A stretch of 64,000 nucleotides of DNA from Hyphomonas sp. (GTDB taxonomy: Bacteria > Pseudomonadota > Alphaproteobacteria > Caulobacterales > Hyphomonadaceae). The stretch lies in contig NZ_CP051230.1 in assembly GCF_017792385.1 (NCBI RefSeq), positions 1,674,001 to 1,738,000 on the forward strand. The letters are read 5' to 3'. Below the pieces are notes generated by a model. It did no database searches and had not been told where the DNA came from. It saw only the letters and a list, made by a program, of their open reading frames with translations. Below, one piece after another: positions 1 through 9,600 of this stretch. Each line of letters opens with the position of its first letter. Within the stretch, counting starts at the first letter, position 1. Position numbers and translations under genes: made by a program.

Positions 1-1890
1 ATTGATGCCGTCGCCGCACATGGCGACGCGCGCGCCGGCCTGCTGCAGTTCCGACACAATGCGGTGCTTGTCCTCGGGCGAGACGTCGGCATGAACCGCG
101 TCGATGCCGACCTTGTCCGCGACCGCGCGGGCAGTGGTTTCATTGTCGCCCGTCAGCATGACGATCTTGAGGCCCTCGGCGTGAAGGCGGCGGATGGCTT
201 CCGGCGTCGTGTCCTTGATCGGGTCGGCGACGGAGACGAGGCCCGCAGGCTTTCCGTCGACGGCGACGAACATGACGGTCTGACCCTCGGCGCGGTACTG
301 GTCGGCGCTTGCGCCGAGCGTGTCGGACCAGCCGCCGATACGGTCCATCATCTTCCGATTGCCGATCGCGACAGTCTTGCCATCGACGGAGGCGTGCGCG
401 CCTTCGCCGGTGACCGACTCAAAGTCGTTCGCCTCCTTACGCGGCGCATCCTTCGCTTCGGCCCCGCGCACAATGGCTTCTGCCAGCGGGTGTTCGCTCG
501 AGCGTTCGACGGCGGCGACCAGGCCGAGCAGCTTCGCCTGATCGAAACCGTCTGCCGGATCCACATGGATCAGCTCCGGACGGCCAAGCGTCAGCGTGCC
601 GGTCTTGTCGACCACCACCGTGTCGACCTTCTCGAAGGTCTCCAGCGCCTCTGCATTCTTGATCAGGATGCCGTTCGAGGCGCCCTTGCCCGTGCCGACC
701 ATGATGGACATCGGCGTCGCCAGGCCGAGCGCACACGGACACGCAATGATCAGCACGGCGACGGCATTCACGATCGCAAAGGCCATCGCCGGATCCGGTC
801 CGAACAAGGCCCAGACGATGAAGGTTACAATGGCGACGCCGATCACCGCCGGCACGAAGATCGACGAGACGACATCGGCAAGCCGCTGGATCGGCGCACG
901 CGAGCGCTGCGCGGCCGCGACCATCTGCACGATCTGCGAGAGCAGCGTGTCCTCGCCGACATGCGTCGCCTGCATGACGAGCGAGCCGGTGCCGTTGACG
1001 GTCCCGCCTGTGACGCGGTCGCCCGCTGATTTTTCCACGGGGACAGGTTCGCCGGTCACCATGGATTCATCGACAGTGCCATGGCCCTCGATCACCTCAC
1101 CATCTACGGGCACCTTCTCGCCGGGCCGCACGCGCAGCCGGTCGCCGGCCGTCACATGGGCCAGGTCGATCTCTTCCTCACTGCCATCCTCGGCAATGCG
1201 CCGGGCCGTCGGCGGGGCAAGCTCTAGCAGCGCGCGGATGGCGCCCGAGGTCGCGTTCCGGGCGCGCAGCTCCAGCACCTGGCCAAGCAGGACCAGCGTC
1301 ACGATCACCGCAGCCGCCTCATAATAGACCGCAACATTGCCGCCATGCCCCCTGAAGGAATCCGGGAATATGCCCGGCGCGATGGTCGCGACGAGCGAGT
1401 AGACATAAGCGACCCCTACGCCCATCGCGATCAGCGTAAACATATTGAGGCTCTTGCGCTTCACCGATTGCCAGCCGCGCTGGAAGAAGGGCAGGCCGGC
1501 CCAGAGCACGACTGGCGTGGCGAGCGCAAACTGCATCCAGACGCTCACTTTCGGGCCGACCCAGTACATGAGCGGGCTGCCGGGAATCATCTCACCCATC
1601 ACATAGACGAGCAGCGGCGCCGAAAAGACGAGCGCCACCCAGAAGCGGCGCGTCATGTCATCGAGTTCGCTCGTATCCTGTTCGGCTGTGACCGTTTCCG
1701 GTTCCAGCGCCATGCCGCAGATCGGGCAGCCGGTATTGGAGGTTTCGCGGACCTGCGGATGCATCGGACAGGTCCAGACCGTTCCGGAATAGCCCTCCGG
1801 GATATTGTCGTACGCGCCGTCCGGCTTGTCCGGCGCGGCATGCTCATGATGGCATGAATGGCCGTGGGGGGATGTATGGTCGGATGACAT
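1..1890 (-). CDS. copA: Copper-translocating P1B-type ATPase (C-terminus cut off by the window edge)
   Basis: ATP-driven export of Cu(I) (possibly Ag(I)) across the inner membrane. The 630 visible residues begin with a His-rich stretch, then a heavy-metal-binding domain with CPMHP...CPICGM in place of a classical GMTCxxC HMA domain. Hydrophobic segments follow. The ion-binding CPC motif (ACPCALG), the phosphorylated DKTGT and TGES/TGEP actuator loop are present, and the sequence runs to GDGIN at base 1, the ATP-binding hinge. Only roughly the last two membrane helices are missing. The ATG at 1890 has a GGAGAG ribosome-binding site 6-7 bases upstream. A CsoR-like palindrome lies 43-59 bases upstream, so copper induction is likely. 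No csoR gene is visible; it may lie left of the window. Confidence 0.95.
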   Translation of the reverse strand, partial: MSSDHTSPHGHSCHHEHAAPDKPDGAYDNIPEGYSGTVWTCPMHPQVRETSNTGCPICGMALEPETVTAEQDTSELDDMTRRFWVALVFSAPLLVYVMGEMIPGSPLMYWVGPKVSVWMQFALATPVVLWAGLPFFQRGWQSVKRKSLNMFTLIAMGVGVAYVYSLVATIAPGIFPDSFRGHGGNVAVYYEAAAVIVTLVLLGQVLELRARNATSGAIRALLELAPPTARRIAEDGSEEEIDLAHVTAGDRLRVRPGEKVPVDGEVIEGHGTVDESMVTGEPVPVEKSAGDRVTGGTVNGTGSLVMQATHVGEDTLLSQIVQMVAAAQRSRAPIQRLADVVSSIFVPAVIGVAIVTFIVWALFGPDPAMAFAIVNAVAVLIIACPCALGLATPMSIMVGTGKGASNGILIKNAEALETFEKVDTVVVDKTGTLTLGRPELIHVDPADGFDQAKLLGLVAAVERSSEHPLAEAIVRGAEAKDAPRKEANDFESVTGEGAHASVDGKTVAIGNRKMMDRIGGWSDTLGASADQYRAEGQTVMFVAVDGKPAGLVSVADPIKDTTPEAIRRLHAEGLKIVMLTGDNETTARAVADKVGIDAVHADVSPEDKHRIVSELQQAGARVAMCGDGIN

Positions 1891-1932
1891 GGCAATCTCT
1901 CCAGGTAGGAGGGCTAGTGTTAGCAACAAATA

Positions 1933-1949
1933 ATACCCCAGTGGGGTAT
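1933..1949. promoter_or_regulatory. CsoR-like copper operator upstream of copA
   Basis: Perfect inverted repeat ATACCCC-AGT-GGGGTAT. CsoR-family repressors are known to bind pseudo-palindromes of the form TACCC...GGGTA. It stands between the ICMT-like gene and the copA start, where a repressor would block copA transcription. The regulator is inferred from the site alone. Confidence 0.7.
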
Positions 1950-2025
1950 AATCAAGAATACCATTTGGTTCGGGCTTTGCCCCAGCCTTGCTCTGGCGAT
2001 CCGTTGCGGCTCGCGCCCGACGTCG

Positions 2026-2481
2026 TTACAGCCACCGAGGGGTCTGATCGCGATAGACTTCGTACGCTGGACCGAACCGCGCATGGAGAGCCCGCTCTTC
2101 AGGCTTTATCTGCAGGATTGTCATGGAGATGATGAACAGCGCCGGCATCAACGCCGCGGCATAGTTCTGGAAGGAAAACGCGGCCGCAGTAAGTAGTATT
2201 GCAAAGCCGAGATACATTGGATTGCGGGTGTAGCGGTAGAGCCCGCCGGTAACCAAAGTCGATGCGGCCTCTGGATGGATGGGGTTCACAGTTGTTGCTG
2301 CCTTGCGGAATGCGCCAAGGGACGCAAGCAGGATCGCTGCGCCAATGGTCGCAAGCATTACAACGGCAACAGTGCCTACCATTCCGATCCGGAAAGACAG
2401 ACCGGGTAACAGCTTTGCTGCAGCCCACGCGGCCAGGCCGAAAGCCGCAAGTTGCAGGACCGGCGGGATGCGAAGGTTCAA
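2026..2481 (-). CDS. Isoprenylcysteine carboxyl methyltransferase-like (ICMT/PEMT family) membrane protein
   Basis: A 151-residue integral membrane protein with about four hydrophobic segments. The family signature is visible: YRYTRNPMYLG near residue 83 and IKPEERAL near residue 125, ending in YEVYRDQTPRWL. Family members use S-adenosylmethionine to methylate lipids or prenylated cysteines; the substrate of bacterial versions beside metal-efflux genes is unknown. The start is a TTG overlapping the stop of the upstream CDF gene (TTGA), so the two are translationally coupled and share the MerR-type promoter at 3157-3187. Such genes often accompany czc-type operons, but their contribution to resistance is not established. 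Confidence 0.8.
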   Translation of the reverse strand: MNLRIPPVLQLAAFGLAAWAAAKLLPGLSFRIGMVGTVAVVMLATIGAAILLASLGAFRKAATTVNPIHPEAASTLVTGGLYRYTRNPMYLGFAILLTAAAFSFQNYAAALMPALFIISMTILQIKPEERALHARFGPAYEVYRDQTPRWL

Positions 2482-3122
2482 CGCCCGGGCTCCAGAGAGC
2501 GGCCTTCGCTCTCGGGGGTTGATTTCAGCTCGCCCAGCGCCTGAAGCGTAATCGTCCAGGAGGAGCGCAGGAACAGCCCGGCGAGGACGCCGGCGACGAC
2601 AAGGTCGGGCCAGGGCGAACCGGTCAGCGCGACAAGCCCAGCAGCCCCGATCACGCCGACATTGCCGATCGCGTCATTGCGCGAGCAGAGCCAGACCGAG
2701 CGGACATTGCTGTCCCCGTCGCGCCAGCGCAGCAGGATCAGCACACTCACCAGATTTGCGACAAGCGCCATGGCGCCAATGAGGCTCATCGTGACGGTCT
2801 CCGGCGCACCATCTGCAAAGATGCGGGCGAGTGTCGAGCCGAGGATAAACAGCGCGATCAGCGCCAGGGAACCTGCCTTGAACAAGGACGCCTTTGCGCG
2901 CACGGACGCGCTCATTCCGATGACTGCAAGGCTAATCGCATAAGTCGCCGCGTCTCCGCCAAAGTCGAGGGCGTCTGCCTTCAGCGCCTGCGAACGCGCG
3001 AGATAACCGGCTGAGATTTCGACAACGAACATGATGGCGTTAATGGCGATGACGGCAAAGAGCGCGCGTCTGTAGGCGCGGGATGTGCCGTCAAAGGTCT
3101 TGCTCTCGCAACAGTTGGACAT
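2478..3122 (-). CDS. Cation diffusion facilitator family transporter, short form
   Basis: Probable proton-coupled divalent metal exporter of the inner membrane (214 residues from the chosen ATG, which has AGCAGG 8 bases upstream; a TTG at 3143 is also possible). It has an N-terminal SNCCESK cysteine pair and six hydrophobic segments. The metal-site motifs are DFGGD in the second helix and NDAIGN in the fifth. It ends soon after the sixth helix and therefore lacks the usual cytoplasmic dimerisation domain, unlike the second CDF at 9981-10958. It is divergent from the MerR gene and shares its regulatory region. Zn, Cd or Co are plausible substrates; the specificity cannot be read from the sequence. 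Confidence 0.85.
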   Translation of the reverse strand: MSNCCESKTFDGTSRAYRRALFAVIAINAIMFVVEISAGYLARSQALKADALDFGGDAATYAISLAVIGMSASVRAKASLFKAGSLALIALFILGSTLARIFADGAPETVTMSLIGAMALVANLVSVLILLRWRDGDSNVRSVWLCSRNDAIGNVGVIGAAGLVALTGSPWPDLVVAGVLAGLFLRSSWTITLQALGELKSTPESEGRSLEPGR

Positions 3123-3156
3123 GGGTAAAACCTGCTCTTCCAATTTCTGAGGTGAG

Positions 3157-3187
3157 AGTCTACAGTCTACAGCGACTGTAGGGTCAA
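3157..3187 (-). promoter_or_regulatory. MerR-type promoter of the CDF-ICMT operon
   Basis: On the minus strand: -35 TTGACC (3187-3182), then a 19-base spacer, then -10 TAGACT (3162-3157). The over-long spacer contains the palindrome CTACAGTCGCTGTAG. This is the architecture of promoters activated by MerR-family regulators. The site lies between the CDF gene and the merR-like gene, so it probably also autoregulates merR. Confidence 0.8.
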
Positions 3188-3196
3188 GGATGTATT

Positions 3197-3652
3197 ATGC
3201 GCTTCACGATTGGAAAACTGGCGAAGGCGACGGACGTGCTGGTCACGACAATTCGCTACTACGAGTCTATCGGCCTGCTGGACGAACCGGATCGCAGCGA
3301 GTCTGGACAGCGTCTGTATACCGAAGACGCGGTCGAACGGCTCGCCTTCATACGGCACGCCCGCGATCTCGGTTTCCCGGTCGAGACGATCCGCGAACTG
3401 ATCGCGCTTCAGATCGACCCTGGGCAGGACTGCGAGCGCGTCGATGAGATCGCCCGGCACCAGCTTGGAGAGGTTCAGCGCCGCATCGCGCAACTCAAGT
3501 CCCTTGAGACGGAACTCAAACGTATGCTGTCTTCATGCGAAGCCGGAAAAATCGCATCCTGCTCGGTGCTCGCGGCGCTGGGCCATCATGAGGGATGCCT
3601 GCATGACGAACATGGCGGACAAGAGGTTCTTGCGAAACCGCCGTCAATATAG
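3197..3652 (+). CDS. MerR-family metal-responsive regulator (CadR/PbrR/ZntR type)
   Basis: 151 residues. An N-terminal winged helix-turn-helix (FTIGKLAKATDVLVTTIRYYE) is followed by a long dimerisation helix. Cysteines at 79, 114 and 122 match the metal-site layout of the ZntR/PbrR/CadR branch (Cys79, Cys114 and a C-terminal loop), with a His/Cys-rich tail (HHEGCLHDEHG). It should bind divalent Zn, Cd or Pb rather than Cu(I). It would untwist the two 19-base-spacer promoters on either side: one for the CDF-ICMT operon and one for the downstream czc operon. The ATG at 3197 lies just beyond the divergent promoter. Confidence 0.92.
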   Translation: MRFTIGKLAKATDVLVTTIRYYESIGLLDEPDRSESGQRLYTEDAVERLAFIRHARDLGFPVETIRELIALQIDPGQDCERVDEIARHQLGEVQRRIAQLKSLETELKRMLSSCEAGKIASCSVLAALGHHEGCLHDEHGGQEVLAKPPSI

Positions 3653-3655
3653 GGC

Positions 3656-3686
3656 TTGACCCTACAGTGACTAGAGAGGTTATAGG
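3656..3686 (+). promoter_or_regulatory. MerR-type promoter of the czc operon
   Basis: -35 TTGACC (3656-3661), 19-base spacer CTACAGTGACTAGAGAGGT, -10 TATAGG (3681-3686). The spacer half-sites CTACAGT/ACTAGAG closely resemble PbrR/CadR operators and match the half-site of the divergent promoter at 3157-3187. Transcription would start near 3693, ahead of the gene at 3742. Confidence 0.82.
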
Positions 3687-3741
3687 GATTGACCTTGTAG
3701 TAATTAACTCGCTTATCACGGAAAGCTGCTGAGTTCATAAT

Positions 3742-4095
3742 ATGAATCTGTCCAGGATCATAAGGCACATGCGTACATTGATCGTCATGGTGATGACGGT
3801 CGCTTTCGTTGTTGCGCCCATGAGTGCCGCGGCGGATTCGATGCATGCTGGTGACAACGATACATTGATATGCGCCGATGCCGAGCTTTCGCAGGACGGA
3901 TTCGGCGAGGAACCCTCGCATGATGGACACGAACACAAGGCCCATCATTGCGGCAGCTGTCATGTCCACATGATAGGCGGCGGCGATTTCGGCGCCGCCA
4001 TTCAGCCTGAAATTCAGACAAAGCGGCTCTATCCGGGACAGGCAGCCCATGCGAGCCTCGGTCCCGACGGTCTTTACCGTCCTCCCCGCGCCTAG
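3742..4095 (+). CDS. Small secreted His/Cys-rich protein heading the czc operon
   Basis: 117 residues, or 107 if translation starts at the second Met (3772), which begins a cleaner signal peptide (MRTLIVMVMTVAFVVAPMSAAA). The mature part has a His-rich stretch (DGHEHKAHHCGSCHVHM) able to bind metal. It is the first gene after the MerR-type promoter. Small His-rich periplasmic proteins often head czc/cop operons and may act as metal chaperones or sensors. I cannot assign a named family with certainty. Confidence 0.7.
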   Translation: MNLSRIIRHMRTLIVMVMTVAFVVAPMSAAADSMHAGDNDTLICADAELSQDGFGEEPSHDGHEHKAHHCGSCHVHMIGGGDFGAAIQPEIQTKRLYPGQAAHASLGPDGLYRPPRA

Positions 4096-4166
4096 ACCAA
4101 CGACACCAAAACTCTGTGCTGCTCCGGCTGCACTGTCGTTGACTCTAGACGAGGAATTTATCCGAA

Positions 4167-5462
4167 ATGAGGAATTTGCTATGCGGTGCTGTCGCCGCTA
4201 TGGCCCTGTCGGCCATGGTCGGGGCGGCCCATGCCCAGGGGTGCGCACCTGTACCCGTAGGAACAATTGAATATGATCAGACCCGGCCATTAACGCTGGA
4301 ACGTGCGGTTGCCCGTGCGGGCCATGCCGCACCGGAAGTCATGACGGCCGCGCTGGAGGCCAGAGCCGCTTCGGCGGATGCCGATCAGGCGGGCCGGTGG
4401 CTCAATCCGTCGATCTCTGTGGAGACGGAGAATTTCGCAGGCACCGGCGGTCTCGAAGGCTTCGAAGCCTATGAGACGACGCTGGCGCTGGAGCAGACCT
4501 TCCGGCTCGGCGGCAAGCGTCGCCTTTCCGAGAGGGCCGCAAGAGCCGAGGCCGCGCTTGCAAGCGCAGAGTGCGACCTTCAGCGGCTGGAAGCCCAGAG
4601 GCTCGCGGGCGAACTCTTTCTGGATTTGCAGGCAGCCATCCAAATGGCGGACGTGGCGGACGCATCGGCCAAACTGGCCGAGGAGTTTGCCAGTGTCGTA
4701 GAGCGTCGCGTCGATGCTGGCGCTGCCGCCCCGCCGGAGCTATCCCGGGCAAGGGCCGAAGCGGCAAGTCTTAAGGCCGCCGCAGATGCTGCCCGTGGCG
4801 AGGCCGAGGCGCGTGCGCTCGCGCTCGCGTCGGTCTGGGGTAGTGCCGAGGTGGATTTTGTCCTGCCCGAGCCGGAGACATCCGGACTGGGGATAGATAC
4901 GGCGGAGCCAGACTCCGTCCCCGGCACACATCCCAGATTGCAGGCCGCGCAAGCCGGTGCCGATGCCAGAGCGGCAGCGACAGACCGTGCACGGGCGGGC
5001 GCTTGGCCGGATGTCACCGTCTCTGCCGGCGTCCGGCGCTTCGAGGACACTGGAGACAGTGCTTTCCTGGCAGGCGTGAGCCTGCCGCTGCCTGTTTTCG
5101 ATCGCAACCAGGACGCTACCCGGGCCGCCCGGATTCGCACCGAAGGGGCGCAACTCAATGCACGGGCGGTCGAGGCCAGGCTGAGAGCCGAGCAGGCGAG
5201 CCTCGCCGCGCAGGTGCGGGCCGCAAAATCCCGCTTACAACGTCTTGAGGGTGAAGCCCTTCCACTGGCCGAAGATGCCTACGCTTCAGCCGCCGAAGGC
5301 TATCGGGTCGGCAAGTTCGACCTCACCGCCACGCTCGATGCACGGCGTAGCCTGATCGAAATCCGCGCAAAGGTGATAGATGCCCGACTGGCGCTCCAGA
5401 CACAAACCCTGCGGTTGCGCGCCCTTATCGGCGCTGCACCGTTCGAAGGAGAAATCCAATGA
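4167..5462 (+). CDS. czcC: Outer-membrane efflux channel of the TolC/CzcC family
   Basis: 431 residues with a signal peptide ending at AHA-QG. The body is made of Ala-rich helical segments in two similar halves, each ending in a short strand region (NPSISVETENF and WPDVTVSAGVRRFED), typical of TolC-fold trimers. It forms the outer-membrane exit duct of the CzcCBA-type tripartite pump encoded by the next two genes. The stop overlaps the start of the adaptor gene by ATGA. Preceded by GAGGAA. Assignment to the heavy-metal branch rests on operon context. Confidence 0.9.
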   Translation: MRNLLCGAVAAMALSAMVGAAHAQGCAPVPVGTIEYDQTRPLTLERAVARAGHAAPEVMTAALEARAASADADQAGRWLNPSISVETENFAGTGGLEGFEAYETTLALEQTFRLGGKRRLSERAARAEAALASAECDLQRLEAQRLAGELFLDLQAAIQMADVADASAKLAEEFASVVERRVDAGAAAPPELSRARAEAASLKAAADAARGEAEARALALASVWGSAEVDFVLPEPETSGLGIDTAEPDSVPGTHPRLQAAQAGADARAAATDRARAGAWPDVTVSAGVRRFEDTGDSAFLAGVSLPLPVFDRNQDATRAARIRTEGAQLNARAVEARLRAEQASLAAQVRAAKSRLQRLEGEALPLAEDAYASAAEGYRVGKFDLTATLDARRSLIEIRAKVIDARLALQTQTLRLRALIGAAPFEGEIQ

Positions 5463-6688
5463 AAAAGAACCTTTTCTACGCGGCAATGCTTTCGCCGGCG
5501 TTTTTATATCTCGCGGCCTGTGGCAATGGCGCGCCAGCTTCGTCTGACGCAAACCAGCGGGCCCTCGAAACCAATGATGAGCATGAAGAAGCCGGCGGCG
5601 AACATGCAGGTCATGAAGAAGATGGCGATCATGTCGAGCTGAGTGCTGAGGAGGCTGAAGCTGCCGGAATCCGGGCTGCGGTCGCCGAAACCGGAACGGT
5701 TTCGGGCCAGCTGGAACTGCCTGCAGAGATTCGTTTCGATGCAGACCGTGTCGCCAGGGTCTCGCCCCAGGTGGAAGGCATTGTCGTTCAGCTCCATGCA
5801 GGCGAAGGCGATACGGTGAAAGCCGGAACAACGCTGGCCCGCCTGACCAGCCGTGAGCTTGCCGGGCTCAAGGCCGATTATCTGAATGCGCTGAGCGCCG
5901 AACGCCTCGCGCAGGCGGAACTTGCGCGTGAGGAAAACCTCTGGGAACAGAAAATCACCTCTGAAGCAGATGTGCAGTCGGCGCGTGCGTCGTTTTCGGC
6001 GGCGAATGCCGCCCGGGAGGCGGCCGAAAGCAGGCTCCATGCCGTAGGCATTGGTCATGGTGTGCTGGACAGTTTGGATGAAGCTGCGGATGGCGCCCTG
6101 GCACAGGCCTATGTCACCGCGCCGATAACCGGTGAGATCATAGAGCGGAGGATCTCGCTTGGTGAAACCGTGTCGGCCGGTGGCAAGCCCATATTTGTGA
6201 TCATCGATGATAGCGTCGTCTGGGCCGATATCGCAGTTTACAAGGAAGATCTCGGACGAGTCGAGGAAGATCAGACCGTGGTCCTTCAGCGGGAGGACGG
6301 CCAAAGGCTGGCCGAAGGAAAGATTTCGACCGTCCTGCCGGTTATCGCTGAGACGTCCCGTACCGCGACGGCACGTGTCATCGTCGACAATGCCGAACAG
6401 AGATTGAAACCCGGTCAGTTCGTGACCGCCCGGATCGAGACGGGAGAGGCGCGGTCTGTGGTGCGCGTACCCTCCGATGCGCTTGTCAGTGTCGAGGATA
6501 GGATCTCGGTCTTCGTTCCAACAGATGACGGTTTCCAACCGCGCGAGGTGCGTACAGGCGACAGCGCTGGGGGCTATACCGAGATCGTCTCCGGGCTTGA
6601 GGCGGGCGAAGCCTTCGTCATCGAGGGTGCCTTCACGCTGAAAGCACAGCTTGAAAAAGACGCTTTCGGCGACGGCCACGCACACTAG
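5459..6688 (+). CDS. czcB: Periplasmic adaptor (membrane fusion) lipoprotein of the metal RND pump
   Basis: 409 residues with a lipoprotein signal (LYLAAC, Cys21). A His/Glu-rich linker (NDEHEEAGGEHAGHEEDGDH) could capture metal. Next come the adaptor domains: a lipoyl-like half-motif (GIVVQLHAGEGDTVKAGTTL), an alpha-hairpin (LSAERLAQAELAREENLW), the second lipoyl half (APITGEIIERRISLGETV) and a beta-barrel. It joins the inner-membrane pump to the outer channel. The start is coupled to the czcC stop and has AAGGAG upstream. Confidence 0.92.
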   Translation: MKKNLFYAAMLSPAFLYLAACGNGAPASSDANQRALETNDEHEEAGGEHAGHEEDGDHVELSAEEAEAAGIRAAVAETGTVSGQLELPAEIRFDADRVARVSPQVEGIVVQLHAGEGDTVKAGTTLARLTSRELAGLKADYLNALSAERLAQAELAREENLWEQKITSEADVQSARASFSAANAAREAAESRLHAVGIGHGVLDSLDEAADGALAQAYVTAPITGEIIERRISLGETVSAGGKPIFVIIDDSVVWADIAVYKEDLGRVEEDQTVVLQREDGQRLAEGKISTVLPVIAETSRTATARVIVDNAEQRLKPGQFVTARIETGEARSVVRVPSDALVSVEDRISVFVPTDDGFQPREVRTGDSAGGYTEIVSGLEAGEAFVIEGAFTLKAQLEKDAFGDGHAH

Positions 6689-6699
6689 GAGACCTGCAA

Positions 6700-9600
6700 A
6701 TGATCAATCTGATGCACCGCCTTGCGGGTGGCCGGCTGCTGGCCGCCATCGCCGCACTCGCCCTTTCCATCGGCGGCCTGTTTGCCTTTCGCAGCCTGCC
6801 CGTTGACGCTTTTCCAGATCCATCCCCCTCGCTGGTTCAGGTCTTCACCGAAACCGAAGGCCTCTCGCCGGAAGAGGTTGAACGCTATGTGACCTATCCG
6901 ATTGAAACGGCGATGTCCGGCCTGCCAAAGGTCGAGGAAATCCGCTCCACTTCGAATTTTGGCCTATCCGTTATCAACATCTATTTCGAGGATGGCACTG
7001 ACGTCTATTTTGCCCGGCAGGTGGTTGGCGAACGCCTCGGCGAAGCGGGCGAAGCCATACCCGAGGGGTTCGGGACGCCAAAGATGGGGCCGATTTCGAC
7101 CGGTCTCGGTATCATCATGTATTACCGTCTCGTGGACGAGACAGCTGAGCGGTCTCTCGTCGAATTGCGCGAGATTGCCGACTGGATGATCAAGTATCCG
7201 CTCCAGTCTGTCGAAGGCGTGACCGAGGTTCTGTCGCTCGGTGGCTTCGAGAAACAATACCAGGTTCGCCTGGATCCCGATCAGCTGATCTCTTACGATC
7301 TGAGCGTCAGCGAAGTGATCGATGCGCTGGAGAGCGCAAACAGGACCGCCGGAGCTCAGTTCATAGAGATCGGCGCAGAGCAGTACACAGTACGCGGTGT
7401 TGGTCTCGCCAGAACCATTGATGATCTGCGCGAGACGCCCGTGAAGACGGTGGACGGACGTCCGGTTCGCGTGGGTGATCTCGGTGAAGTTGCGATCGGC
7501 GGGGGCGTCCGGCAGGGCCTTGCGACCGCCAATGGCAACGGGGAGACGGTGGCCGGCCTGGTACTGAAACTCTATGGTACCAATACCTCAGAGGTTATCG
7601 AAAACGCACAGGCGCGTTTCGACGAAATCAACCGGTCGCTTCCGGACGGGGTTAAAGCCGTTCCGTATTATGACCAGGGCACCCTGGTGAAAAAGGCAGC
7701 GGCCACCGTGACGAACGCGCTCTGGCAAGGCGCACTTCTGGTCGCCGTCATTGTCTTCCTGTTCCTCGGGGGCTGGCGGCCGAGCCTGGTCGTGGTGATG
7801 TCGATTCCGTTTTCTGTCGGCTTTGCCTTCGTCGCGATGAATGCCCTAGGTATCGGTGCCAATCTGATGACGCTTGGCGGGGTTGCGATCGCGATCGGCA
7901 TGATGGTGGACGGGGCGATCGTGATCGCCGAAAATGTCGATCGCGCTTTTCGTGAAAGGCGTAGCGGCGAAGATATCCGTACCACTGTCGCACGTGCGAG
8001 CGCTGAAGTGATCGCACCACTGATTGCCGCTGTTGCGGTGGTTATTATCGTCTTCCTGCCGCTGTTTTCTCTGCAGGGCACTGAAGGCAAGACGTTCCGG
8101 CCGCTGGCCGCATCGGCAGCGCTCGCTATGACAGGCTCACTGATCTATGCAGCGCTCATTGCGCCAGCCATGGCGCTCGGTCTGATGCGTCCGCCCAAGC
8201 GTGATGTAAAACGGGGCGAAAGCCGCCTGACCCGTACCATCAAGCCGGTGGCGGCCTTTTTTGTCACGCGGCGCGTTGCGGCCATCGGGCTCGCGGGCGT
8301 CCTGCTTCTCGTTGGGGGCTTATCGGCAACCCGGCTTGGCTCGGAGTTTACACCGGCGCTGGAAGAAGGTGACGTCCTGCTCAGGGTGACAATGGCGCCA
8401 TCCATATCGCTCACCGAAGCGAAGGAGACCTCGACCCGGATCGAGAACCGTCTGCTTGAGACATTCCCGGAAATCAGCTCGGTCGTCAGCCGTATCGGAC
8501 GCGGGGAAGTCGGTGCGCATGCCGACCCCGTCAACAGCATCGAAGCCTTCGTGGCACTTAAACCGCGAAGTGACTGGCGAGAAGGGATCACTCCGGATGA
8601 CCTTCGCGCCTCCATATCCGACAATCTCGGCAGCTTCCCCGGTGTCCGGGTCAATGTCGGTCAGCCGATCGCGATGTCGGTCGATGAACTTCTCACCGGC
8701 ACGAAGGCGCAACTGGCGGTCAAGATTTTCGGGCCTGATACGAAGGTTCTGCTTGAGGGATCACAGGCGCTGCAGGCGATCCTCCAGGACGTGCCGGGGG
8801 CAACCGATGTCCAGGCCGACCAGATCACCGGCGCACCGCAGCTTGTGGTCTCGCTCAATCGTCCGGCGCTTGGCCGATACGGCCTAAGTGTGGAGGATGC
8901 CCTTGATGCATTGCGTTCCGGTGTAGGCGGGGCCGAGGCGGGGGCCGTTTTCGAAGGCGTGCGCCAGTTCCCGGTCATCGTGCGCTATGCCGAGGCGGAC
9001 CGGGATACGCCCGAGGCCATTGGACGGATCATTCTGGAATCGGCCAGCGGCGCGCGCATTCCGCTCGAAAGCGTGGCCGATATCCGGGAAATCGTTGGTC
9101 CCCGGCAGATCACCCGCGAAAATGGTGAGCGCTTCATTACCGTGCAGCTCAATGTGCGGGGGCGCGATATTGGCAGTTATGTCGCCGATGCGCAGGAGGT
9201 CGTCGCCGACCAGCTCGACCTTCCAGCCGGCTACCGGGTCGAATGGGGCGGGCAGTTCGAGCTGCAGCAGGAGGCCAATGAGCGCTTTGCGGTCGTGATC
9301 CCGATCACGCTCGGCATCGTGTTCCTGATCCTGCTTCTGACCTTCGGGCGCATGAAGTCGGCCATACTGATCCTGCTCAACATTCCGCTGGCATTGACCG
9401 GCGGGGCGATGGCGCTCTGGATTGCCGGTCTGCCCATCTCCGTGCCCGCGACGGTCGGCTTCATTGCCCTGTTCGGCATCGCGCTTGGCAATGGAATGGT
9501 GCTTGTCAGTTTCATGGACGATTTTGCCCGGGAAGGCCGGGACCGCGATGCGCTCGCGGTCGAGGCGGCAGGCTTACGGGCACGTCCGGTGATGATGACG

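Noticed and set aside
5504..6685. Long minus-strand ORF opposite czcB
   Set aside because: It is a shadow: the plus strand encodes a full adaptor protein with all expected domains, while this frame shows no recognisable motif.
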